Origin: Mangifera indica
Taxonomy: Eukaryota; Streptophyta; Magnoliopsida; Sapindales; Anacardiaceae
Length of the DNA stretch: 64,000 nt
Assembly (NCBI RefSeq): GCF_011075055.1
Contig: NC_058154.1
Location: forward strand, 8,315,620 to 8,379,619
Direction of reading: 5' to 3'
The stretch's first letter is position 1, and the number at the start of each line of letters is the position of its first letter. The notes under the pieces are model-generated. The model was not told the DNA's origin, did not search any database, and saw only the letters and a program-made list of their open reading frames with translations. Shown one piece after another: positions 13,775-23,690 of this stretch. Position numbers and translations under genes: made by a program.

Positions 13775-14355
13775 TGTAACATCTTTAGTTTAATAGCCGA
13801 CTTACTGTAAAGATATTATCTACTTTCGACACATAGTTCATCATGATTTTGCTTTTGACATTATTTATTTTGAACACATAATTCATCATGATTTTGCTTT
13901 TGAGTTTTGCAACCTAAATATGTCTTGACAGTTTAAGGAGCTCATACGCTATTTAACCAGTATCATCTTAATATCTCTAAGTGATGTGGGATACACACAC
14001 AAACCAAGTATCTCTCTCATATTTTGTTGATGTGAGATTTGTCTAAAGGTGTCACATTTACCTCTATAGGCCTCAATGTCCTTGCTAAGGTTTGTCCCAC
14101 AATGCTCTGATACCATTGTAATATCTATAGTTCAATAGGCCAACCTGTTGTTAGGATATTGTTAACTTTAGACTCATAATTCATCATGGTTTTGCTTATG
14201 AGCTTTGTAACCTAAAAAATATCTTGACAGTTCAAGAAGCTCATATGCTATTTAACTAGTATCATTTTAACATCCTTAAGCGATGTGGGATGTACATACA
14301 AACCCAATATCTCTCTCATCTTTTGTTGACGTGAGATTTGCCTAAGAATATCACA
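13775..14355 (-). mobile_element. TRIM retrotransposon 2 (LTR-internal-LTR, 0.58 kb)
   Basis: LTR 13,775-14,056, internal region 14,057-14,116, LTR 14,117-14,355. Both LTRs share TGTAAYATCT, a TTGACAGTT motif, AAGNGATGTGGGAT and CATTTGTTGAYGTGAGATTTG-like blocks. The internal region contains GCTCTGATACCA at 14,104-14,115. Its reverse complement TGGTATCAGAGC is the classic initiator-Met tRNA primer-binding site, so the element reads on the minus strand. The first LTR has an extra internal partial duplication near 13,840-13,905. It lies two bases from TRIM 1 in the same orientation. Confidence 0.8.
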
Positions 14356-14356
14356 A

Positions 14357-15443
14357 CTAAAAAGATAATTATTTAAATTTACTAATAAAAAATTCTTTTC
14401 AAATTAATACAACTGAGGATTGTAAATTGCAAGTTGATCCTCCAAATCATATTTTGTTTATATTTTCAAATGATATAAAATCATTTTCTATTATTAATTA
14501 TTGTATTTAATTAAACGAAACTTTTAATTTTATTAGTTGCGTTGTAATAGACTTACTTTCTCTATTTACGTTTTCTTGACTTACTTGACACTTAAATTTA
14601 GATAACTATTTTTCATATGCTCAACTACTAAGAAGAACCGAATAACTCAAGTGGGTGGTAATTTGATAGTGTCTCTTGCATTTTTTTCTAAACCTACTAC
14701 TACCACCATTCTATTAATGTTTATTAACAACTTAATTTCTATTTTGTTTTTTAATTTTTGTTAATTATTATTATTTTTTAAAACATTTTGATAATGAAAA
14801 TACTTAATGTTCTAAATAGAAAATGTGTTGAAACTATTGGATGACTTCACTTTTGTAGAATCAATTAATCAAGAATTGTAACAAAGACCGTGTGAGGTCT
14901 ATGTTACAATGTTTATATTGCACTAATTGTTGATCAATTGAGTTTATAAAAGCGAAGTCATCCCAATTGCTCGCACACCCTATCTGTTCAGAGTAGATTA
15001 AGTTTTTTCATTATAAAAATATTTAAAAAATTAACAAAATTGGAAAAACAAAAAGGAAATTTTGTTGTTAATAGACATTAAAAGAATGTTGATAGTAATA
15101 GATATAACAAAAATTACGAGTGACATTGTCTGAAAGCCATGCACATGAGTTACTCAGTTTTTCTTGCTAGCAAAGAGTATGAAATATAATTGTCTTAGCT
15201 CAAGTGTAGGGTAAGCCACAAAGATATAGTTAGAAAAAACAAGTTCATCCAACGACATTGATAAAATAAAGAGTTTTGTTTAACTAGATACAACAATAAG
15301 TAATAAAAACTAATTTTACATTATTTGAAAATATAAATATAATGTGATTTGGAGGATCGATCTGTAATTTATGATCCTTGGTTGCATTAATTTAGACATA
15401 AATTTATCTTAGTAAATTTAAATAATTATTTTTTATTTAAAAA
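14357..15443. repeat. ~1.1-kb near-complete inverted repeat (giant hairpin)
   Basis: The two halves pair along most of their length about a centre near 14,893. Matching blocks include 14,403-14,445 with 15,350-15,400 (GATCCTCCAAATC against GATTTGGAGGATC), 14,625-14,790 with 15,030-15,170, and GGATGACTTCACTTTTGTAG (14,840-14,859) with its partner ending at 14,965. At the tip TGTAACAAAGACC faces GGTCTATGTTACA. There is no coding potential. It may be a foldback transposon, and if transcribed it would form a long imperfect double-stranded RNA. It begins immediately after TRIM 2. No target duplication was identified. Confidence 0.75.
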
Positions 15444-15610
15444 CCAAACACAAAAAAATTAATACAAAAATTGAATGAGTAGAACATTGAGAGAAATTAA
15501 TATTGACATTAAAATATTAAAATTGATTAAAAAAATTGTTGTATGTGTTATGTGTGGTTTGGAGAATAGGATAGGGTTGGTTTATTTAAAAGATAATAAT
15601 AATAATAACG

Positions 15611-16175
15611 CTAAAAGACTTATTCCCACTAAGGTGTAGTTAAATCTCAAACTCATACTTGTCAATTTTTAAAAACTCAAATATCAAATATCAAATTTTT
15701 ATTGGAATTTTCTGTTAGAACTAAGGGAAGAACCATTATTTTAATAGAAATATTAAAAAATTATATTTTTATTATATTTCCGCTCCCAAGGTTTTGAAAA
15801 TTGACTTTCACCCATGCCTTAACTTTTTGATGACATTTTTTCATTTCTTCATCAATGGAGACGAAGAGATAACTGTTGAAGATAAGTTGTTATAGTTGGA
15901 TAGTCGCCATAGCTAGATTGTCACCTGAGAGGAAAAATGAAACTTAGGGAATTGGAGAGGGGGGGATATCACTTTTCAAAACTAAAAAAGTTGAGACCAG
16001 GGTAAAATGTTAATTTCAAAACTTGAGAGAAAAAATAAGATAAAATTATTGATAAAATGACTCTAACAAAATTTAAGTGATGAGTGAGTGTTTGAGTTTT
16101 TGAGTTTTTGAAAATTGATGGGTATGAGTTTGAAATTTTACTATACCTTGGGTGGGAATAAGTCTTTTAGCCGAA
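15611..16175. mobile_element. Foldback/MITE, 'CTAAAAGACTTATTCCCAC' family
   Basis: The left end, GCTAAAAGACTTATTCCCAC, followed by AGGTGTAGTTAAATCTCAAA, is repeated inverted at the right end (TTTGAAATTTTACTATACC, then GGGAATAAGTCTTTTAGC). Interior arms also pair. It is related to the Mutator-type foldbacks at 53,537 and 57,942. Flanks on both sides carry AATAATAA, which could be a duplication but sits in simple repeat sequence on the left. Confidence 0.7.
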
Positions 16176-16480
16176 TAATAAAATTTAAAGCTTTTTGGAT
16201 ATGCTTTTTTGACTTGCTTTGTGCCAGTTCGACTCATTTGACATCTCTATATCGGGTATTTCCATTTCCATGTAAAAAAACAATTTGTGCGTCCCATCAC
16301 CGCGCGTGGGTATGTTCCCTTTGATTGCTCCTGTGACAATTCTTTTCTCCTCCAATACTCCACAATTTCATGTCTTCCTTCTCTCTCCTTAAAATTTCCA
16401 TTCTTGAGAGATCACTCTTCGTATAATAACAATAAACTAAAATACGAACAAATAAATAAACCACCAAAATATTTTATTTA

Positions 16481-16863
16481 TGTCACATAAGGTGGATTTT
16501 CCATCACATGGAAGACAAATTGGAAACTTCTGTGGGAATGCATTCAATGAAGAAAAGGAATGAGCAGCTATATGTATACCATCTTGGGCAATGAACCTTG
16601 AAGGTGGAATGATTTTATTGGTTGAAGGGTGATGAGATTTCGCTATATAAACCCACCATTTCTATTGTATAAGCATGCAAAAAAACATAACAAGTATATT
16701 TTCTCCTCACTTTCTTCCGTTTCTGAATCAAATATCTTCATCTTTCTTTTTCTTCATTTCTTTCCTTTTTCAGTTTCTTACTTAATATATTCATCTTCCG
16801 TTTCATAAAACTCTAAATTTCTACTTTACCATTACGAGTATAAATATTCATTCTATTATAACA
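16481..16863 (+). repeat. 5' LTR of the copia element
   Basis: Direct repeat of 22,462-22,849. It contains a TATA box, CTATATAAACCC, near 16,642 and a CTTTCTTCC-rich stretch downstream, as expected for a promoter-bearing LTR. Confidence 0.9.
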
Positions 16864-17039
16864 TGTTATTAGGACCATTAGTTTAAGTATATTTTAATAT
16901 TAGTTATCTTTCAATTATATTATTATTTTATTTATATATTACAAATATAGATATCTTAATTATAATATTATCCTATTTATAAAATACAAACTATAGATAT
17001 TTTAATTTCTCTTATTTTTCTATTTAATTTTTATTTATA

Positions 17040-17690
17040 ATTGTATCATATTTACAATTCGAAGTCTACAAAATTATGAATTTAAATTTGAAGTCTTTAA
17101 TATCATGAATTAGACTTGAAGTCTTTAATAATATTTGTAACCCGAAGTTTACAAAATCATGAATTTGGACACAAAGTCATGAATATCATTTGTAACCTGA
17201 AATTTACAAAAACATGAACCTGAGTTAGAAGTCCTGAATATTATTTGAATATTTATTTTTATTATAATAATTGTATTTGATTTGCAACTTAAAGTTTGTG
17301 AAATCATAAGAATATATATATATATGGGCTCGAAGTCTCAAGTTTCATCAAAGTATTTATTTTATAATAATTATATCACATTTGTAACCTGAAATTTGTA
17401 TATATTATGAAAAATATGGATTTGAAGTCCAAAATATAATCAGAATGCATATTATAATATTCTAAATACTAATTATAAAACCAGAATTTTATAAATATGA
17501 GATAATATATGAACTTGAAGTTTTCAAAAATTAATCATAATATTTTCTTTACAAAATCAACTACTTTCTAAATATGAGATAATATTTGAATTTCAAAAAT
17601 TAACTCATATATATTGTCTATAAAACCAAAAGTTTTGTAAATATTACAATATTTGAACCTGAAGTTCTTAAAATTGGATAGATAATCTTA
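17040..17690 (+). repeat. Degenerate short-period repeats in the copia leader
   Basis: Variants of TTTGTAACCTGAAATTTAC, ATCATGAATTTG and TTGAAGTC recur roughly every 50-100 bases across this leader, all in the same direction. Units are diverged and spacing is uneven. This lies between the primer-binding site and the first recognisable coding remnant and appears to be untranslated leader. Confidence 0.65.
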
Positions 17691-18599
17691 AATGGGTTTT
17701 TTATATGACTCTCTACCTTGAATATATGAACCTTAGAAAATTAATTAAATAAAATGTCCTAGAATGACAAATACAATTCTACTATTTTTTTAGCGTCACA
17801 TCCCTGAACGATTGTAAGCTGAATATATAGATATAATAATATATCCATTAAAATTCATGGAGAAATTTAAAAGATAAATTTGAACATCAAATTCAATAAT
17901 ACTCTCAATGACTTTATAATTTAGTACAACTCTACGATGTTTAAAATTTTTTTCTGATTGAGATAATATAGAAGAGAAAATATTTTTTACCTTTTATTTT
18001 TTTATAATAATATGCGCCTGCAGTATCAATATTGGGAAAATAAATTATGAATTAATATTTTCTCGTTAATGACAAAACTGTCAAACTCGCTCCACAAGTA
18101 TTGTAACATTCTTTGAAGTGAATACAACTACCAGAAGTAATTATCATAGGTGTGAGTAAGATCATAGATAAAATAATTTTTAATCTAAAGATGGTTATAA
18201 TAAAAAATCTCACTTATACCACTAGAAATGGACTAAAACTAAAATAAAATAAAGAATAATGTAGAGTAAATTATAAAATAATAGATGTTGTCATAAATGT
18301 CATTGGTTTTGTACTTATAATACATACAGACATTGAGTGGATCTATATTAAACATTTGTAAGAATTAAATTTTTGATGATTTAGAGTCTATTGATCTAAT
18401 GAATCGTAATATTTCAAAACTTCTTTTAAGAATAAAAATATGAGTAACTTGAATAGTGACATAAATGCCCAAAATTTTTATAATTAAAATTCATCATATA
18501 TAATTATTTTAGAGTCATTAATATTATTTGGTGTTTTATTATTATTTTCTCATTTCTTTCAATATTTTGTGTACATTATGACTAATGTAATTTTTAAAT

Positions 18600-18935
18600 G
18601 AAAAGATATAAACTTCAAAATTGAACTGTTGACTTCAAAAGTTGATGATAGAGACATGTGTTTGGTGGATAGTGTAACAACGCACACACTTTTCAAGGAA
18701 AAAAAATTTTTCTTGACTTTAGCACCAATTGAAATTAAAGTAAATATTATATTACGATCAATAAATTTGATTAAAAACTCCAAAAGAGCCACAATTTTGT
18801 TGAAAAATAAGACCAAATTAAACATTAATGATGCATTATATTGAAGTAGATCCATAAGAAATTTATTTAGTTTTAAAGATATTAAAAATAATAGTTATCA
18901 CATTGAAACTATGAGTAAAAATAGTATATAATTTA
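18600..18935 (+). pseudogene. Copia protease remnant
   Basis: An open stretch from about 18,629 translates to a protein with DMCLVDSVTTHTLF. This matches the aspartic protease site region of one plant copia lineage (usual form CLVDSATTHTIL), then INDALY and LFSFKDI. The catalytic Asp is retained, but a stop follows INDALY and the frame is not continuous with integrase. A decayed gag probably occupies 17.7-18.6 kb but I cannot recognise it. Confidence 0.75.
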
Positions 18936-19079
18936 TCTGTATAATTGGTAATACGTCCAGAAAAAGGCTTATACTATAAAAGTTGTCCGTTTTATCTTCA
19001 AGATTGTATTACACAATCATAAAGACAATTGAAATCTACGTAGTATTAAACCAAAAGTTCTCTAATCCAAAAGTCTTTA

Positions 19080-19960
19080 TACTTTGACATGACCATCTAA
19101 GTCACCTAGAATCTATAGTGATGTGTAGAATTATTGAAAATTCATATGAACATATATTAAAGAATCATAAAATTTGATTGTCTAGTGAAAATTTCTACAC
19201 TGCTTGTACATAAGGAAAATTCGTAATTAGACTATTTCCCTTCAAAATTGGAGTTGAATTTTCATCATTCTTATAAAAAATTCAAGGAGACATATGTGGA
19301 TCCATTAATCTACCAAGTGGGTATTTTGTTATTTTATGGCTTACTTGATACATCAATATAATGATATTATCTTTATTTATTGTCAATTTGAAATATTATA
19401 TTTGTTAAACTGTTAACACAAATTATCAAATTAAAGACATATTTAATAAATTATTCGATCAAGTCAATACAACTAGATAATGCTGATGAATTTATATCCA
19501 AAATGTTCGAAGATTATTGCATGTCTATGGGGATTGATGTTAAACATTCAATCATGCATATCCACACTTAAAATGGATTAGTTGAGTTTCTTATTAAACT
19601 ACTCAAGATAATTTTATATACTTTATTACTAAGAATTCAATTACCAACTTCTATATGAGGATATGCTCTATTACATACTGCGACTTTAATTCACTTAGGA
19701 CCTTCCTTTTATCATCAATATTTTCTCCTATAATTGGTTTTTGGTCACCAACCTGATATATCTCATTTAAAGATATTTGGTTGTGTTGTATATATCTTAT
19801 TGTGTCTCTTAAATGCACAAAAAAGGACCCCAACGTCGTTTAAAAATTTATATTAAATATAATTTACCATATATTATTAGATATCTGAAACCATTAATAT
19901 GTGATATTTTTACTGCATGATTTATAGATTGTCACATTAATGAGATAACATTCTCACCTT
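19080..19960 (+). pseudogene. Copia integrase remnant
   Basis: Broken-frame translation shows a GAG-pre-integrase remnant (about 19,080-19,180) and integrase core pieces. These include a LDNADEF-like block near 19,470 (for LDNAGEF), YCMSMGIDVKHS, then HTQNGL-like sequence with a stop, and GHQPDISHLKIFGC. Many stops interrupt it. Confidence 0.75.
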
Positions 19961-20499
19961 TAGGGAAAAAAAACACCTTCTGAAGTTAGACATAAACTTA
20001 CCTGGTATATACCTATCATGTCTTCTTTGGATTCTCGCACATCCCAAAGTAAAACTGAAGTACAAAGGATAATACGTTTATAAATTATTGTCAATCAAAT
20101 GTTTGATATATTTATAGATACAACAAAAGTGACAAGATCACATGTACCAACTGCTAATTCACAACCAGAATTAATGTGACTACTGAACAATCTATTTGAA
20201 CTGTGATTAATCAATTTAATGTAAGCCAAAAGCGTGATAGACTTGTTAGATCGAAAGACATTATTCCTTAAAAAAGAAATGCAAATATTCAAACAAACAT
20301 CAATCATAATGATACTAAAATGAATGAAAAATTTATACTTTCTAATGTTTCTCTAGAAGATTTTATAGTCTCTAAAGAGATCAAACTTCCTAAGTGACAC
20401 AAACCCTTGAAGTGATATAAAATTTTAAATAAAAAAAATTGATAATATTGAAATATCTTTAAATTATGCTTATACACGAGAGATGTGAAACTGTGAAAT

Positions 20500-21480
20500 G
20501 GTTAATATTGATGACACATTCTCATTTACAGTAGCTATTGAAATTATGAATTATGATGATTTTGAACCACATATTGTACCTGAGTGTAGACAAAAACATG
20601 ATTGACCTAAATAAAAAGAGACAATTCAGGTAAAATTAGCTTCTCTAGCAAAACGTTAAGTGTTTGGGCTTGTAGATCCAACACCTCAAGATGTACAACT
20701 TGTTCGATATAAATGAGTATTTATAAGAAAAAAATGAGAAAAATGAGAGTGTTAAATATAAATTAAAACTTATAGCCCAAAGCTTTTCCCAAAGTCAGGT
20801 ATAGAGTTTGATGAAACATATATATCTATGACAGATATAATCATATTCAAATATTTAATCAATTTAATAGTCTCTGAAGGACTGAATGTGCATCTAATAG
20901 ACGTAATTACTGTTTATTTGTATAAAAACTTGGATACTAAAATTTATATGAAACTCTTTGAAAGATTTAAATTGCCTAAAGCAAAAATGGTCAATTCAAG
21001 AGGCATGTACTTAATTAAATTACAAAGATCATTGTACGAATTAAAGATTAAAACAATCTGGATGAATATGGTATAATCACCTTAGTGAATATTTGAAAAA
21101 AGAGGCAATGTAAATAACTCTATATGTCTATATATCTTTATTAAAAGATCAGAACTAAGATTTGTCATTATAGTAGTTTATGTTGATGATATGGATTTAA
21201 TTAGGACTCCTGAAGAGCTCTAAAAAACTGTTGAATATTTTAAAAAAGAATTTGAGATGAAAAATTTAGAGAAAAACAAAATATTTTCTTAGCCTGCAAA
21301 TCAAACATAATTCCAAAGGAATACTTATTCATTAATCAGCGTATATTGAAAAATTATTAAAAGTTTTAATATGGATAAGAGTTATCCTTTGAGTATCCTT
21401 ATGATTGTTTAGTCTTTCGATCCAAAAAAAAAAAAGATAAAAAGATATTTTGTCTTAAAGTACTGTATTTTAATGTCATT
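20500..21480 (+). pseudogene. Copia reverse transcriptase remnant
   Basis: Pieces in shifting frames match the RT palm and fingers: FKYLINLIVSEGLNVHLIDV, then VITVYLYKNLDTKIYMKL and KLQRSLYELK. VVYVDDMDLI at about 21,172-21,201 keeps an intact YVDD catalytic motif. Internal stops and frameshifts make it non-functional. Confidence 0.85.
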
Positions 21481-22090
21481 GGAGTTTTATTATATTTAGC
21501 CCAATACACTAAACTAGAGATATCTTTCGCAATCAATTTATTGACTTGATTTAGCTCTGCACCAACCAATTGTCATTGAAACGAAATCAAACATATACTT
21601 CGTAACCTATATGGAACTAGAGATTTAAGATTATTCTATTCTGTCAAATCCTTTAAAAATCCTATTTGATTGGATATGTAGATGCTAGTTATCTTTTTGA
21701 GCTCCATAAGATCTGTTCACAAACGAGATATATTTTCGCTTATAATGACACAACAATATCATGAGGCTCCACCAAACAGACTTTGGTTGCAACATCTTCA
21801 AATTATTCAGAGATTCTAGTTCTCCATAAAGCCAACTAAGAATGCATATGGTTACAGTTTGTCATCCATTATATTCAAAATGCATGCAATTTTTTTTTTT
21901 TGCAACTGACACTTCTTCCATATTATATGAAGACAATACAATATGTATTGCCAAAATTAGAGGTGGATTTATTAAAGAAAAAAGAACCAAACATATCTCA
22001 TCAAAGTTCTTTTACACTTTTAAGTTCTAACAAAGCCAAAAAATTGATGTCAAACAAATACGATCTAATGACAACCTTGTAAATTTGTTC
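21480..22090 (+). pseudogene. Copia RNase H remnant
   Basis: Frame-broken similarity to the copia RNase H end. The best block is LYEDNTICIAKIRGGFI, then TKHISSKFF (about 21,924-22,012), preceded by YADAS-like and degraded SSNHAE-like sequence. It is followed by non-coding sequence up to the polypurine tract. Confidence 0.8.
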
Positions 22091-22461
22091 ACTAAGACAT
22101 TAACAATATCAACATTTAAAAAGTTAGTGTATAATATGATATACGCCGACTCAACAAGTAATCAAATTAATCTCATTACAAAGAGGGAAAATATTCATCA
22201 AAAGCATTCATTAGGGGAGTAGATTTTTTAAGTTTGTCACATGTTTGATAAAATGTACACTATACTCTTTTTCCTTTACTAGATTTTATTCCATTAGATT
22301 TTCTTAATAAAGTTTTTAATGAAACAGTTTAGACAAATCTAACCTCACTTTATAATATATTAAATGATTATGTTTTTCTGTTTTAGTTTTTATCTTATTA
22401 GATTTTTTTTTTTAATAAAGTTAATGTAATTATCTGTAAGGGATAAAAATTTAAGGGAGAG

Positions 22462-22849
22462 TGTTACAAAAGTGAATTTTTCCACCACGTGGAGGACAAT
22501 TTGGAAATTTGTGTGGGAATGCATTCAATGCAGAGAAGGAATAGGCAGTTACATGTATAACATCTTGGGCAATAAACCTTGAAGGTGGAATGATTTTATT
22601 AGTTGAAGGATGAAGAGATTTGACTATATAAACCCACCATTTATATTGTACAGACATGCAAAAATAACAAGTATATTTTCTCCCACTTTGTTCCGTTTCT
22701 AAATCAAATATCTTCATCTTTTTTTTCCTTTCTTCCATTTTCAGTTTCTTACTTAATATATTCAGCTTTCGTTTATTTTCTTCAGTTTTATAGAACTTTA
22801 AATTTCTATTTTACTATTACCAGTATAAATTATTTATTATATTATAATA
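22462..22849 (+). repeat. 3' LTR of the copia element, just upstream of DA2
   Basis: Direct repeat of the 5' LTR. It retains a TATA-like CTATATAAACCC near 22,622 pointing toward the DA2 gene, whose first apparent exon ends at 23,089. A contribution to DA2 transcription is possible but not shown. Confidence 0.88.
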
Positions 22850-22974
22850 ATTTAAGCATTTAAATGCATAAAAAAAAAAATATGTGAAACAAATAATAAA
22901 TATTACAAGACGTCGCCGTACCAAAGGAAGAAATTAATTTTAAAAAAAAAAGAAAAAAAAAAAAGTGGGTTCTT

Positions 22975-23690
22975 TGTTTGTTTGTTTGTCTCGATTAATA
23001 TAGAAAGTTCTGATTGTGTTTCGGTTGTTTTTAGCAAATCTCTCGATCTCTCCATTCTTTTCGTCAGAGAGACACTCTCTTATTTCAAGGTATGTTCTTC
23101 TTAAGCGCGTAATTGTTCTTTTCGTTTTGTTTTTATCTTTGTTCGTTTTGGTAATTCTTTTTTTTTTTTTTTCTTTAGTTGTTTGTTGAAGTAAGTCACG
23201 TTTTCTTTTTGTTTTTGTAGAGTTGTGAAAATGTTATTCGGCATTGTGGAGTCAATTGGACTGGTGAGTCATACATTCTGTACTGTGATTTTTGTGCTGT
23301 GATGTTAAAATTAGGGTTTCTGAATTTTTCTAGTCAATTCACTTTAGGAACTGTTTTTTGGTTTGTAATTTGTGTTTTGCTTTCTATTTCTGGCACTTGC
23401 AGGGTCTGAAAATGTTTTCCCGCAGCGAATTGTTGCCAATTTTGGTGAATTCATTTTCTGTCTGTTGTAAAGAGACATGAGTTAGGGTTTTGAGCTGTTG
23501 TGCAAATGTCTGTTGAAAGTGTTACCGGCTCCATTTTATTCTATTCGATTAAGCCTCTTCTGTGTGGGAAGCAAATGTTCTAGAGAAGTGAAGCAGTATG
23601 TTTACTTGTGATTCTTGTTTTTGATTTGTGTATTCTGATCATTTGAGTACTAAACCAAGAGCCAACAAAAAGAGAAGAGAGTTATATTGG
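22975..23690 (+). promoter_or_regulatory. Spliced 5' leader of DA2 with a uORF
   Basis: A leader exon seems to end at 23,089 (CAAG, then GTATGTTC). A second runs 23,221-23,263 (after TTTTGTAG, before GTGAGTC). A third seems to start at 23,403 after CTTGCAG. The second contains ATG at 23,231. If exons two and three are joined the frame runs 36 codons to TGA at 23,478-23,480; unspliced it also ends soon. Further splicing before the main ATG at 23,691 is likely but unresolved. Confidence 0.5.

Larger units (their letters stand above)
16481..22849 (+). mobile_element. Degenerate Ty1-copia LTR retrotransposon
   Basis: A complete but dead element. The 5' LTR is 16,481-16,863 and the 3' LTR is 22,462-22,849. 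The first begins TGTCAC and the second TGTTAC. They end in ATTATAACA and ATTATAATA. Both are flanked by ATTTA (16,476-16,480 and 22,850-22,854), a 5-bp target duplication. The primer-binding site after the 5' LTR, TGTTATTAGGACC, is a mutated TGGTATCAGAGCC. A purine run TTAAGGGAGAG precedes the 3' LTR. Protease, integrase, reverse transcriptase and RNase H follow each other in the order typical of copia, all riddled with stops and frameshifts. The LTRs are visibly diverged, so insertion is old. Confidence 0.92.

Noticed and set aside
17040..17690. CRISPR-like or satellite array
   Set aside because: Units are too diverged and unevenly spaced, and the region is within an LTR retrotransposon of a plant genome.
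18629..18844. Independent small gene at the copia protease
   Set aside because: The sequence is a protease remnant within a bounded Ty1-copia element.
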